Source of the DNA: JAVJRN01 sp040218415
GTDB lineage: Bacteria; Bacteroidota; Bacteroidia; Cytophagales; Cyclobacteriaceae
Direction of reading: 5' to 3'
DNA: 64,000 bases
Assembly (NCBI GenBank): GCA_040218415.1
Contig: JAVJRN010000058.1
Location: 15,330 to 79,329, forward strand
Below, piece after piece: positions 52,575-62,615 of this stretch. The translations under genes were made by a program, and so were the position numbers. The notes under the pieces are model-generated. The model did no database searches, had not been told where the DNA came from, and saw only the letters and a list, made by a program, of their open reading frames with translations. Within the stretch, counting starts at the first letter, position 1; each line of letters opens with the position of its first letter.

Positions 52575-55337
52575 CTATTCTATTACATCGAGCACAAATT
52601 TGACCGAACTATTCTCTATCCGCAATAAGTATATGGTCTTAGCGCTTAATTGATGATTCTCCAAGTTGGCTCTATTACCTTCAATAGTTATTTTATCTTC
52701 AAGCACTTTTTTACCTGACAGGTTAAAAATAGAGACATCATACTTCCCATCAATCGCATATTCTAGTTGCAGCATATTAGCCGTCCCATACACCTTAAAC
52801 AGCTTTTCATCGGCAAGACTAAGCACCGCTTTTCTCGAAAATTCAATTTTAAACCGATCTAACACTGCACCAGTTATAGCATCAAATGAATAGGAAGATT
52901 CATTTGCTAATAATATCCTTTGATCGTTTACTTTATCGACTAGCGTAACATCATAGTCTTCGAAAAGCTGCGTACTCTCTACAACACTTAATTTATATGA
53001 ACCGCCCTTTTCAACCTCATAACCCAAATCCACAAGGTTTGGTTGATCATTGAAAAACGGAGTAGGAATTGCCTGAATGGCGTATCGTTCCGCTGCAATT
53101 AATGAAAAAATGGACATCTGCTCATTTTGCGAAAACTTTAGCGCATCTAATCCATAATCTCTTTCGAAAGTAGCCTCCTCCGTCATCCCGATCAACGTTT
53201 CTTGTGAAACTGTTCCGTCGGAAAGGGATAACTTTAAAAGCGCTTTTGATGCCCTGGCTTCACGATAATGATTTCCATCCGCATTTGCGCCAGCAGTTTG
53301 CACTTGCATATCTGAGGTAAACTGGATATCCGCAGCACCACTCGTATTCACGAAAAAACCCTGCATAGAAGTAATAAATCCATTCTCCGCAGCTGCTGTT
53401 CCCTGAGTACCGCTTATACCATCTCCAAGATTAACAATTGTGGTTCCAACTGTACCAAGTCCATTCGTGGTAATATAATCTCCGCCTCTAGTTTGACCGT
53501 TGTTTTGTCCTCCATCATCCCAGAAGTACACGGTACCGTCTAACACCGAGGAGTTTTGAGTATTGGCTAGAAAAGACTGTATTGAAATTGCCGCAGCATA
53601 TGGGTTGGCAATGAGATTGAACCCATCATTGGCACGTGTAACCTTCGCTATTTGAGTACCACTTATAGGTGTTCCGGTTAATGTTACTACAGGTGATGCC
53701 GCATCATAACCTACAAAATAACCTTTTCCGGGAAGCATCATGCCTACGGGAGCATCAAAATTGCCAGTTGGCTCGGTATATTGATAAAGATAATCTGCAT
53801 TGAGATTGGACACTAAAGCTCCAGTCACAGGAGCACCCATGATGCTATATCCTCCATTTCCAGTAGAGTTACGTTTTACAGTTAGTTTTCCAGTACCAGT
53901 AGCACTTCCCAAAATGGCGAGGGAAGCGCCAGATTGTACTGTCACTGTAACATTTGCGCTAATGACCAAATCTTTGACTGCCGCCTCTGAAGAAATCACA
54001 GGATCATTGTTAGTTGCAGGAATGGTCACATTATCGGTAGATGTAGGAACAACGCCACCAGCCCAGTTGCCTGTGGTAGACCATGATGAACTTTCTGAGC
54101 CATCCCATGTAGCACCCGTCGTGGTAGCTTGGACGCCTGCTATTCTAAAACCAAAATGATCATTCCCTTTGTCCTCCTCATCAGAAAAGCGCAAGGCAGA
54201 CTGTAATGTTTCTTGGTGGTAGTTCCAAGCACCGCCTCTCCAGCTTCTAAGTGTTGAATTGGCCACTTCGATCAAAGGATCAGTCACCGCATCGGTGGAA
54301 TATGGCGCTACATAATTATCCGCCATCCACTCCCAGCAATTTCCCGCAAGGTTATAAAACCCAAACGGATTTGCCGTTCCGCTTATGGCAGCACGCACAT
54401 GACCTGTGGCAGTTGCAAGTTTTGCTTCATTCCAGTTAGCATCCGTCAAATCTGTTCCATTGTGCACTCCATAAGTGAAGTTTTGGCCAGCCTTTGCTGC
54501 ATTCTCCCATTGTGCTTCAGTAGGTAGCGACGTGCCGTAGTAATCTGCAAAAGCCCAAGCCCCATACCATCTGATAAAAGTCACAGGCCAACTGCTCACC
54601 GCTTGCAGGTTAGGAAGCTTGGTCGCTGCTGTTGGATTAGCTTCTGTCCAACCTTCGAGTTCGTCAGAAAGGTTTGCCCCAGCACCACTCCAGTCATCAA
54701 AGTCATTTTTCACAGCTCCTTCGAATTGTCCAGAATTGGTTTCACTATAATCTTGATAATCACAAATATTCACCCAATGAAAATCAGTCGCATTATGCGG
54801 GTCTTTCACATAGAACTGGTTTGTCTGGTCATTAAATCCTAGATAGGAGATATTGAGTGGGTTTTCTGGCTCCACAACACCGGTAAAAGGATCATTGTCC
54901 GTATTTCCCTCATGATCTTTGAGTACACGTATCCCATCAAGGGTGTACAGTACTTTACCACTATATTTTGAAGTAGCTGTTCCTCGGATCACTTTCTTAT
55001 CCTTATCAGGGCCGGCTACACCGGTAAAAATTTCGATCAAACCATCATTGAATGCTTCATTCAAAAAAACCACATACTGCGCATTGGTTATTTCCGCTTC
55101 ACTCATGGTGTAAGCGCTTAATGTAACCTGATGCTCAGGGGCGGCAGCTTTCTGGGTAGGAGAGCCATTTAAACTGTTACTCCCCATGGTAAAAGTGCCA
55201 GCGGAAACGTCCTTCATGACTATCCCTGTGGGTAGCTGTTGGGCAAAAAGATTTAAGCAGGCTATTAAGCTTGCTCCAAGTGTTAATATTTTCATCATGG
55301 TATTGGTGTGAGGGTTATTATTGTCAATGAAAATCAA
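52575..55337 (-). CDS. SUMF1-like domain protein with T9SS-type C-terminus
   Basis: The 920-codon frame probably starts at codon 14 (ATG at 55298; MMKILTLGASLIACLNLFA, a signal peptide). A formylglycine-generating-enzyme-like (SUMF1) domain fills about 30-400 (KDVSAGTFTMGSNSLNGSP; EAEITNAQYVVFLNEAF; LPTEAQWENAAKAGQ; NLAGNCWEWMADN; WRGGAWNYHQETLQSALRFS; FGFRIAG). The conserved catalytic Cys pair of true FGE is not seen, so it is probably a binding domain. A long beta-rich region follows (NLIANPYAAAISIQSFLANT). The end (YDVSIFNLSGKKVLEDKITI...KFVLDVIE) looks like a type IX secretion sorting domain. It would be secreted or surface-bound. Confidence 0.82.
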   Translation of the reverse strand: MIFIDNNNPHTNTMMKILTLGASLIACLNLFAQQLPTGIVMKDVSAGTFTMGSNSLNGSPTQKAAAPEHQVTLSAYTMSEAEITNAQYVVFLNEAFNDGLIEIFTGVAGPDKDKKVIRGTATSKYSGKVLYTLDGIRVLKDHEGNTDNDPFTGVVEPENPLNISYLGFNDQTNQFYVKDPHNATDFHWVNICDYQDYSETNSGQFEGAVKNDFDDWSGAGANLSDELEGWTEANPTAATKLPNLQAVSSWPVTFIRWYGAWAFADYYGTSLPTEAQWENAAKAGQNFTYGVHNGTDLTDANWNEAKLATATGHVRAAISGTANPFGFYNLAGNCWEWMADNYVAPYSTDAVTDPLIEVANSTLRSWRGGAWNYHQETLQSALRFSDEEDKGNDHFGFRIAGVQATTTGATWDGSESSSWSTTGNWAGGVVPTSTDNVTIPATNNDPVISSEAAVKDLVISANVTVTVQSGASLAILGSATGTGKLTVKRNSTGNGGYSIMGAPVTGALVSNLNADYLYQYTEPTGNFDAPVGMMLPGKGYFVGYDAASPVVTLTGTPISGTQIAKVTRANDGFNLIANPYAAAISIQSFLANTQNSSVLDGTVYFWDDGGQNNGQTRGGDYITTNGLGTVGTTIVNLGDGISGTQGTAAAENGFITSMQGFFVNTSGAADIQFTSDMQVQTAGANADGNHYREARASKALLKLSLSDGTVSQETLIGMTEEATFERDYGLDALKFSQNEQMSIFSLIAAERYAIQAIPTPFFNDQPNLVDLGYEVEKGGSYKLSVVESTQLFEDYDVTLVDKVNDQRILLANESSYSFDAITGAVLDRFKIEFSRKAVLSLADEKLFKVYGTANMLQLEYAIDGKYDVSIFNLSGKKVLEDKITIEGNRANLENHQLSAKTIYLLRIENSSVKFVLDVIE

Positions 55338-55388
55338 GGAAGCATCCCTTAGTGAAAGTCTTCCCTGATTTTCTATTAAAGTGTTTAC

Positions 55389-56387
55389 TTATTGATTTTT
55401 GGCGATCCTAAATCCAAAATGGTTATTTCCCCTGTTTGGAAAATCCTTTTCTCGGGAATAAACTAAAAGCGTGGACGCATGATAGTTCCAAGCACCACCT
55501 CTTCTAATTCTTTGAGCTTCTGTTCCTGCCACAGTATTCACTGGATCTGTGGCTCCATCATTATAAAAATCGTCACTATAGTAGTCTAAGCACCACTCCC
55601 AAACATTGCCTCCCATATCATACATGCCAAATGGATTTGGTGCATAGCTACCCACGGAGACAGAATGACCTTCTTCATTATGAAATCCAGGCACATCCCC
55701 GTTATAATTGGCCAAAGTAGCATCTAGTAATCCTGTGGATGTTGGATACTCTACCTCACTTTTACCACTTCTGGCGGCATATTCCCATTGTGCTTCCGTA
55801 GGCAGACTAACGTCATAATATTCTGTAAAAGCGTAGGCTCCATACCACTTTACCCAGTTGATGGGCCAGTCTGCTTTGTCTGTGTCCAAAAGCTCGAATT
55901 GGTTACTAGTTGCATTAAAAGAAATCCAACTTTTATTATCGATGTGTTCACCAAATCCGTCACTGGTACATCCGCCTGTTTCTCCAAGTTGTAGAAAAAC
56001 CTCACCTGCGTTAGGCGCGTCACCTGTACCTACGACCATATTTTCTGTATAGTTACCACAAGGGTCTGCTGTTGATTGTGATTCTACTTTAACCCAACCA
56101 TCAGCTAAGGCCGCATTCAAAAAAGCCAAATATTCCTCATTAGTGATTTCTTTTTCAGACATTTTAAAAGCTGATATTGTTACGCTGTGTTCGGGCGCAT
56201 CGTTGGCCTTGGTCGCGCCACCCATGGTGAAAGTGCCTGCGGGAATATCTATTAAATTTATACTGGTCGGTAGCCCTGACTCTTCTGTCTCTTCCTCTAT
56301 ATCAGTGGTAGGCGTTGGTTCATCGTCACTGCACGAGAATGCCGTAACTAAAAATGCTATGAAGATAATTCTTTCTAATTTTTTCAT
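55389..56387 (-). CDS. SUMF1-like lipoprotein
   Basis: The 332-residue protein has a lipobox (FLVTAFSC, Cys19) and an acidic linker (TTDIEEETEESGLPTS). A SUMF1-like domain covers about 45-330 (IDIPAGTFTMGGATKANDAP; EKEITNEEYLAFLNAALADG; LPTEAQWEYAARSGKSEVEY; DMGGNVWEWCLDYY; RRGGAWNYHASTLLVYSREK; HFGFRIAKNQ). The catalytic Cys positions are again not occupied. It is 51 bases upstream of the larger SUMF1 protein gene, so the two are one operon and relatives. Confidence 0.85.
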   Translation of the reverse strand: MKKLERIIFIAFLVTAFSCSDDEPTPTTDIEEETEESGLPTSINLIDIPAGTFTMGGATKANDAPEHSVTISAFKMSEKEITNEEYLAFLNAALADGWVKVESQSTADPCGNYTENMVVGTGDAPNAGEVFLQLGETGGCTSDGFGEHIDNKSWISFNATSNQFELLDTDKADWPINWVKWYGAYAFTEYYDVSLPTEAQWEYAARSGKSEVEYPTSTGLLDATLANYNGDVPGFHNEEGHSVSVGSYAPNPFGMYDMGGNVWEWCLDYYSDDFYNDGATDPVNTVAGTEAQRIRRGGAWNYHASTLLVYSREKDFPNRGNNHFGFRIAKNQ

Positions 56388-56437
56388 GTTTCTCTGTTTT
56401 GGTTTGACGGTTGATTCAATGAGTAAACTTCAAGCTT

Positions 56438-56474
56438 CAAAGCTAGGGTCAAGTAAAGTGTCGATTCTATCAAA
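56438..56474 (-). promoter_or_regulatory. Possible promoter of the SUMF1-like operon
   Basis: On the minus strand TAGCTTTG (56445-56438) fits the -7 consensus TAnnTTTG, and TTTG stands at 56474-56471. The 25-base spacing is longer than usual (17-23), so the match is only fair. It lies 50 bases before the start of 55389-56387. Confidence 0.35.
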
Positions 56475-56614
56475 ATGAATTACATTTCCTTCATTTGTTA
56501 CCAAAATCATGGTGTAAATGCGCTAGAACAAATCTTTCTCATTTTCCATTAGGAATAAATGTCATTGATATGTTGCCTTTTAAAGGCCTAGATTTTTCAC
56601 GCCAAAGCGACGCT

Positions 56615-59600
56615 TCACTCAAAATATTCGGAAGGTAATTTTCCAAATCGGGCAGCATAGCGCTTAGCAAAATATCCGGCTTGCCTGAAACCCACAGCGT
56701 ACATTACTTCTGAAATGGTTTCATGATTTTGCCCTTCTAATAGTTTTTGAGCCTCTTGCAAGCGTATCTCCCGTATGAACTTTATCGGTGTAAGCCCTGT
56801 GAAGTTTTTTAATTTCCTGAAGAGTTGTACTTCGCTGATGTTGAGTTTTTCTGCTATATGCAATACTGATAGTTGTGAATTGGAGATCTCATCTTGTACC
56901 AATTCTTCTACCCTTTGTACAAACTGCTGATCCAGCGATACGAATACTTCGTCAGCAAGATCAGCTGTTTCTTTCTTCGACTTTTCCCGTTTAAGTTGGT
57001 TCTTGAGCAAGTTTTTTATTCGTACCAAAAGCTCCTTCGGGTTAAAAGGTTTGGTGAGGTAGTCGTCTACCCCTATGGTCAAGGCGTGTAGCTTATCTTC
57101 ATGTGCAGCCCTGGCAGTAAGCATGATCATCGGCAGATCGCCAAATTTTTCCTCTTCTTTTATTTCTTTCAATAATTGGAACCCATCCATACGCGGCATC
57201 ATCACATCTGAAATCACCAAGTCTATTTTGTGTTTCTTGAGTTTCCTTAATGCCTCTATTCCATCTTTTGCTTCCTGTATTTGATAATATGGTGCAACTG
57301 CTTGACGCACGTAAGCTCTCATTTGATCATGGTCTTCCACAATCAGAATAACTGGCGCTTTCTTATGTTTTTGCGGATTATTTTCTGACGCTAGCTCAAA
57401 ATCCAAAGTATAATCTGACGATGCTATTTTCTTTGATGGCATTTCAAAAGCACCTCTATCAATTTGAGGTGGAAGTATACCTGCCACTTTGGGAATTGTT
57501 AAGGTAAAAGTGCTACCCATTCCGAGCACGCTTTGAACCGTCAACGTGCCATTCATCAATTCGGCTAGTTCCTTTGCGAGCGCTAGACCTAAACCCGCAC
57601 CACCTTCAGCTACTATGTTGGGTTGCGCTGATTGGTAAAAGCGATCAAAGATTTTTGCCAAATCATCCGAATGTATTCCTCTACCTGTGTCTTTGATTTG
57701 CAAACGTATATTTGACTGACCATCACCAGCAAGGGTTTGGTTTGGGGTCCATTCATCAACCGTCAATTCGATCCTGCCTCCATTTTCGGTGTATTTCACC
57801 GCATTGGACAGTAAGTTGGTCAGTATTTTTTCAAATTTGTTTTGATCAAGTTCTATGACTAATTCCTGCGAAAGATTGAAGTCCATTGAAAAGTCAATTT
57901 CCTTCTGCGAAGCAAAAGAACGGAACATATCAAAGTAATGATGGATAACCGCTTGGAGGCGCACGGGTTTTACTATGAGTTGTAATTCTCCAGACTCTAG
58001 TTTCGACAAATCAAGTATTTCCTCGACCAGAACTAAAAGTCGCTGACTATTTTGCTTCGAAATCCGGAGGTAGGTTTGGGCTTTATCACTCATTTCTTCC
58101 GCATGCTCTTGTTTTAGGATTTCAAGATGTCCCAAAATCAAAGTCAGTGGAGTGCGCAGCTCGTGAGAAATATTCGCGAAGAAACGAGATTTAAGTTTGT
58201 CTAGTTCATTGAGTTTTAAGGCTTGTTCTTCGATCTCATCTTTTTGTCGTTGGATCTCTTCTATCCGTTGTTTGACAGTTTCTTGCAAGCTGACCTTAGC
58301 TTTTTGCAGTCTTCTTATTCGAGATCGAAAGAAAAGAAAGACCAGAAGAATAATGATGAAGATAACACATGCCAAAAAAGTCTTTGTCATAAAAAAGGGC
58401 CTAATCATCGTGATAGGAATATTCAAATCATTACTAGCGAACTGTCCATCACCATCTTGGCCTTTGATATGCAATACATAGCTTCCGTAGGGTAAATCAT
58501 TGATACGGAATCTATTCCCTTGTACTTTTGTCCAGCGCTTATCTAGGCCTTCCATATTGTAAGAAAACGTGTTTTGATAAGTCTTATGGTAATTGAGCAA
58601 CGCCAATTCCATCTCAAATGAGCCAATAAGTGGCGAAAGTATTAACCGCTCATTATTGATCAATTGGGTAGTCTTATCAGATATTATTCCTGTCTTTCTA
58701 TTTAAAACTTGGCAGCTGGTTATGCGGAGTGGTGCAGACAGTATAACATGAGCTAAGGGATCACTCGCATTTTTTTGTAGCGAGGCAATTAAAAAGCCAT
58801 CTTCTGTAGCAATCCAAAGGCGGTTTTGAGAATCAATATAGGTTTCGTTTACCTTGGCAGAACCATTAGCAAAAAAGCGATCAATTTCAGGCTGAATGTT
58901 GATCATGATCTCCTTAAAGGGATGGAAAAATAACGAATGGTCTGATCTGCCTTTTTTCAAATACCATAGCAAACTATCGCGAGGACTATAGTGTAGATGA
59001 GTGGCCAGATCAAGCGAATTGAAAAAAAAACCAGGCAACTGGGATGATTTCAAGTCAATGACTTGCCACGTGTTTTTTCTACTCACTGGCCGAAGTAGTT
59101 TCCGCTCTTCAGGTTGAAAAAGCATGAGTCTTTTACTGTTGCCTACATTTACTTTATGTACGCTTTTATCAAAATTGAATTCCTTTATCGCTGCTCCTTG
59201 CGAGTTTACTTTTAAAATTTTTTTTCCATTCTCTGATAGCCAAATCGCCTCATCATCTACATGCAAAATCTCTCTTGGCTCCTCATCCATTGATTGAAAA
59301 ACTGGTACAAACAGCTTATTTTGATAAGTATATATTTCACCGTTTTTAGTACAGATCCAAATGCCTTTTTTCTGGTTTGAATAAACGAAAACAATATCAT
59401 CAGAGATAAAAGGCGCTTGGCCACCAAAAGCTTGATCGAAATGCTGAACTTGATATGTTTGAAGATTGAAAATATCTACTTTTTTGCCTCGCGAAGTATT
59501 CCCATCCTTCAGATTGTCGTGAATAAGCCACAGGTTTTGATCTTCATCTTCTTGGATACTCACAATATTATCTGAAATTAAGCCATGCTTTTTTTTGGTA

Positions 59601-59833
59601 AAATGCTTGAACTCATGTCCATCAAAGCGATTCAAGCCATCAGCTGTTGCTATCCAAATAAACCCCTGAGAATCCTTGAAGATCGTATTCACTGATGGGC
59701 TTGACAGACCATCTTTCACCGAAAAATGCTGTAAATCAAGTCGAGGTATCTGCGACAATAAAATTGTTGGCAAGCAAAATATGATGCAAGAGAAAACTAA
59801 AAACCGATAAAAAGAACCGTAGCTAAAAAACAT
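56615..59833 (-). CDS. Hybrid two-component system regulator (HTCS)
   Basis: The 1072-residue protein has a signal peptide (about 1-28, ending LLSQ). A periplasmic seven-bladed propeller region (Reg_prop blades such as FKDSQGFIWIATADGLNRFD) and a Y_Y_Y-like domain follow (to about 470), then a membrane helix (about 475-500). HisKA (FFANISHELRTPLTLILGHL), HATPase (LLSNAVKYTENGG; DTGRGIHSDD), receiver (ILIVEDHDQM; VISDVMMPRMDG) and an AraC-type HTH (LNISEVQLFRKLKNFTGLTP) complete it. HTCS proteins sense oligosaccharides or related ligands and switch on neighbouring genes. The likely targets are the SUMF1 or the sugar dehydrogenase genes, since no SusC/D pair is present. Confidence 0.9.
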   Translation of the reverse strand: MFFSYGSFYRFLVFSCIIFCLPTILLSQIPRLDLQHFSVKDGLSSPSVNTIFKDSQGFIWIATADGLNRFDGHEFKHFTKKKHGLISDNIVSIQEDEDQNLWLIHDNLKDGNTSRGKKVDIFNLQTYQVQHFDQAFGGQAPFISDDIVFVYSNQKKGIWICTKNGEIYTYQNKLFVPVFQSMDEEPREILHVDDEAIWLSENGKKILKVNSQGAAIKEFNFDKSVHKVNVGNSKRLMLFQPEERKLLRPVSRKNTWQVIDLKSSQLPGFFFNSLDLATHLHYSPRDSLLWYLKKGRSDHSLFFHPFKEIMINIQPEIDRFFANGSAKVNETYIDSQNRLWIATEDGFLIASLQKNASDPLAHVILSAPLRITSCQVLNRKTGIISDKTTQLINNERLILSPLIGSFEMELALLNYHKTYQNTFSYNMEGLDKRWTKVQGNRFRINDLPYGSYVLHIKGQDGDGQFASNDLNIPITMIRPFFMTKTFLACVIFIIILLVFLFFRSRIRRLQKAKVSLQETVKQRIEEIQRQKDEIEEQALKLNELDKLKSRFFANISHELRTPLTLILGHLEILKQEHAEEMSDKAQTYLRISKQNSQRLLVLVEEILDLSKLESGELQLIVKPVRLQAVIHHYFDMFRSFASQKEIDFSMDFNLSQELVIELDQNKFEKILTNLLSNAVKYTENGGRIELTVDEWTPNQTLAGDGQSNIRLQIKDTGRGIHSDDLAKIFDRFYQSAQPNIVAEGGAGLGLALAKELAELMNGTLTVQSVLGMGSTFTLTIPKVAGILPPQIDRGAFEMPSKKIASSDYTLDFELASENNPQKHKKAPVILIVEDHDQMRAYVRQAVAPYYQIQEAKDGIEALRKLKKHKIDLVISDVMMPRMDGFQLLKEIKEEEKFGDLPMIMLTARAAHEDKLHALTIGVDDYLTKPFNPKELLVRIKNLLKNQLKREKSKKETADLADEVFVSLDQQFVQRVEELVQDEISNSQLSVLHIAEKLNISEVQLFRKLKNFTGLTPIKFIREIRLQEAQKLLEGQNHETISEVMYAVGFRQAGYFAKRYAARFGKLPSEYFE

Positions 59834-60206
59834 GTACTCATTGAATAATTAAATTTTTCGGTCAAAAATAACGCGTAGAATTTCTCGTTTTTACCTCTTT
59901 TTCTTTCCTTTTAAGCCGATGCTTCTTGGCAATTATTAAGAGTACAGTGCATAAATATAGACTTACGAAGATGGAGACACAAGCTAATTTTTCAAGTTTT
60001 CCTTTGGCCTCTTTGTTATTCAAGTCCAAAAAACCGCTTGAGGGTCAAAATAGAAGATAATGAGATGTTGATGGTTTTGGATTAAAAATATCAGAATTGA
60101 TTGGATGAAAACCAATGAATATTACGAATAATACACCTTTGTAGATGCTCCTATGGAACTTTTGACCTTGTCGTAAAACTTCGGGAAACAAAGCAATCAT
60201 GGACAT
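59834..60206. other. Intergenic region, no gene seen
   Basis: No frame or hairpin is convincing. On the minus strand TATTTTTG (59870-59863) is a fair -7 box for the HTCS gene, but no -33 element fits. Confidence 0.4.
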
Positions 60207-61676
60207 CTAATATTCAGGAACCAGCCTAAAAACCCTGCCCGGTCCTTCTACTGCAAGGTATATATAGCCATCTATGCCCATATGTACATCCCTTATTCTG
60301 CCTATGTCCTCTAAAAGCTCTTCCTGACCTACCACTTTGTTGCCATCCATTTTGAGACGGTGTAAATATTGAAATTTTAAAGAACTCACGAGCAAGTCGT
60401 TTTTCCAACCCAAATAGAAATCGCCATCAACAAAATCCATTCCGCATGGAGCTATAGAAGGAGTCCAATAATGGATCGGCTGCTCCATTCCCTCCTTTTC
60501 TGTAAGCTCGGTGAATGGGGTTCCATCGTAATTGATCCCGTAAGAAATCACCGGCCAACCGTAATTATTGCCCGGCTGAAGTATATTTATTTCATCTCCA
60601 CCTTGAGGGCCGTGCTCACCTTCCCATATATCACCAGTGACCGGATGTAGACTTAAGCCTTGTGGATTTCTTATGCCATAGGAGTAAATGGAGTTGTTTG
60701 CATTGGAGGTATTTACAAAAGGATTGTCAGAGGGTATGCTACCATCAGCATTTAATCTATGGACTTTCCCTATTTGATTATCCAGTGCCTGTGGAAACTG
60801 ATCTCTGCTCCCTCTATCTCCTACCGAAACATACAGATATCCTTCTCGATCAAACAACATTCTGGAACCATAATGTCGCGTGGTGTTATGGTAAGGAAGC
60901 GCAATGAATATGTCTTCCATATCCGTTAAAGCATTTCCTGCCAGCTTTCCTCTTGCAACTGCGGTGGTTTGTTGATTGGCGTTTTGTGGATTTCTTTTGC
61001 TGTATGATAAGTAAACCAAACTATTATTGGCAAAATCAGGATCAATTGCTACATCCAACAATCCTCCTTGCCCAGAGGAGTTTACACTGGGGACACCCGT
61101 AATGGTTTGCAATTCATTATTATTGGTAATTCTATACAGTTTACCGCTTCGCTCAGTCACCAATAAATCAGCATTTGGCAGTTGTACGATAGCCCATGGA
61201 ACACCCGCTATTTGATCACTCAACGTTTCCAACCGAAAATTCATGTCGTCTGATTCGATGAGGCCAGAAAGATCAGGGTTTTCATCATCCAACATTTCTT
61301 TAGTCTTACCTTCGACCGAATTGAGTATATAAACCGCCAAACTGTTAATCTCTGCCTCGCTTAAGGTTTCTCCATACGCTGGCATTCCGTTTTCTGGGTA
61401 TCCGTCTTTGATCGACGCTATAACTTCTGCTGTGTCATTGCCATATTTCCAGTCGCGCGCTACAAAAGACGACAGATTCTGACCATGACATCCACCACAG
61501 TTATTTCTATAAATGGCCATTGTCAAGCTGTCGCCCACCAATTCAAAGATGGGATCTTCGATCACTGGTTCCTCCAATAAATCTGGCTCACTCTCAGCTT
61601 CTGAACAACTGATAGTGAAAATGGCTAAACATATAATCCAAAGAAAATATTGCTTGAACGTTACATATTTGTTCAT
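60207..61676 (-). CDS. PQQ-dependent sugar dehydrogenase with cytochrome c domain, lipoprotein
   Basis: The 489-residue protein has a lipoprotein signal (Cys24 in FTISC). A short cytochrome c domain (residues about 40-125) has the haem motif CGGCH and a plausible Met ligand (GMPAYGETLSEAEINS). A six-bladed PQQ glucose/sorbosone dehydrogenase domain follows (about 130-489) with PWAIVQLPNADLLVTERSGK, LYVSVGDRGS, SYGIRNPQGLSLHPVTGDIW and EGEHGPQGGDEINIL. It oxidises aldose sugars in the periplasm and can pass electrons straight to its own haem. The fusion of c-type domain and dehydrogenase is seen in Bacteroidota. Confidence 0.88.
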   Translation of the reverse strand: MNKYVTFKQYFLWIICLAIFTISCSEAESEPDLLEEPVIEDPIFELVGDSLTMAIYRNNCGGCHGQNLSSFVARDWKYGNDTAEVIASIKDGYPENGMPAYGETLSEAEINSLAVYILNSVEGKTKEMLDDENPDLSGLIESDDMNFRLETLSDQIAGVPWAIVQLPNADLLVTERSGKLYRITNNNELQTITGVPSVNSSGQGGLLDVAIDPDFANNSLVYLSYSKRNPQNANQQTTAVARGKLAGNALTDMEDIFIALPYHNTTRHYGSRMLFDREGYLYVSVGDRGSRDQFPQALDNQIGKVHRLNADGSIPSDNPFVNTSNANNSIYSYGIRNPQGLSLHPVTGDIWEGEHGPQGGDEINILQPGNNYGWPVISYGINYDGTPFTELTEKEGMEQPIHYWTPSIAPCGMDFVDGDFYLGWKNDLLVSSLKFQYLHRLKMDGNKVVGQEELLEDIGRIRDVHMGIDGYIYLAVEGPGRVFRLVPEY

Positions 61677-62048
61677 ATTAGTGTCGCTGTTTATGTTGCA
61701 AAAAGGTAGCTCATATTTGTGAAAACTAACTATGCTGGTGTTGAATCACAAATAGAAAACTATTTCCTAGGGTATAAGTTCGGTTTCAGGGTTTTGCATT
61801 CAAAAGGAAACACCAAAGCAGGTATACCGTTAACTTGCGAAAATAGAAGAATATGGCGCTAGGAACCACTAAAATTCACAAAACTCCTTTTCTGTTTTTG
61901 AATAAATTATCACTTGATTCATTCGGTTATGGTCTTTAAGGAGCAACCTCGCTTAATAATTTAAGAAATAGCCTTCCGACCACCCGTTTACAAATCCAGT
62001 CAATAAAGACTATATTAGGCCTTTTTTCACCTTCAAATCACTTAACCT
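61677..62048. other. Intergenic region, no gene seen
   Basis: This 370-base divergent gap contains AT-rich stretches but no frame, repeat or hairpin that I can support. Confidence 0.4.
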
Positions 62049-62240
62049 ATGGGAATTTTCTGGGACTTAATTCAGCAAGATCAAATCGAAACTCAAAAAG
62101 AAAAGGCTAACTCCCTCGAAGAGCGGGTTGATCTGCTTGAGAAGGAGTTGATCAAAACTCGGCAGCTATTGATGGACACCCTGCATGTGTTAGAAACGCA
62201 TCTTGGACAGGACATTGACAAAGACGGGAAAATAGGATAG
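62049..62240 (+). CDS. Small coiled-coil protein
   Basis: The 63-residue product MGIFWDLIQQDQIETQKEKA... has a heptad-rich helix (ANSLEERVDLLEKELIKTRQ) and an acidic EF-hand-like end (GQDIDKDGKIG; D-x-D-x-D-x-G pattern partly met). No family is recognised. It is a plausible short cytosolic gene with an uninterrupted good start. Confidence 0.5.
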   Translation: MGIFWDLIQQDQIETQKEKANSLEERVDLLEKELIKTRQLLMDTLHVLETHLGQDIDKDGKIG

Positions 62241-62248
62241 CTCTTTTA

Positions 62249-62265
62249 CTCTTCCTCCTCCGAAA
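62249..62265 (+). repeat. Orphan match to the array leader DNA
   Basis: The 17-mer ctcttcctcctccgaaa matches exactly the bases after AT(G) in several array leaders (read on the minus strand there), here on the plus strand. It has no ATG before it (ttta instead) and no open body behind it. The 17-mer is pyrimidine-rich, so chance similarity cannot be excluded. Confidence 0.3.
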
Positions 62266-62448
62266 GGGAATAAACCACTGAATGCCATCGAGGTTATGCC
62301 AAAAGGCATTAATCACACTTACATCTGATAGCTAAATTTTTTCTCTGAAGAAAATTGATTTGAGGAGCTGTTTAAATTGAAGCCTATAGTTAGTCGCAGT
62401 ATTGTAGGCAGTATACTTCGGGTATTTCGGGAAAAAGATTTGACTTTG

Positions 62449-62480
62449 GCCACACCAAAGAAAATTTGGTGCGGTTTTTT
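62449..62480 (+). terminator. Probable terminator near the IS
   Basis: The stem cacaccaaa / tttggtgcg with a short loop precedes a T6 run (gcggttttttgag). It would end the transcript of the small coiled-coil gene or belong to the end of the insertion sequence. The rest of 62241-62615 shows nothing further. Confidence 0.6.
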
Positions 62481-62615
62481 GAGTTGTTGTTAGGTGAGGC
62501 AAAAAGTTGTCTTGAACGATCGGGGAAAATCCTCCAAAATGCCGAGATATTTTTCTTATAAAACTGATTTATGACCAATTAGACGGATCTTTCCTATGGG
62601 AAAAGAGAGTTTCTA

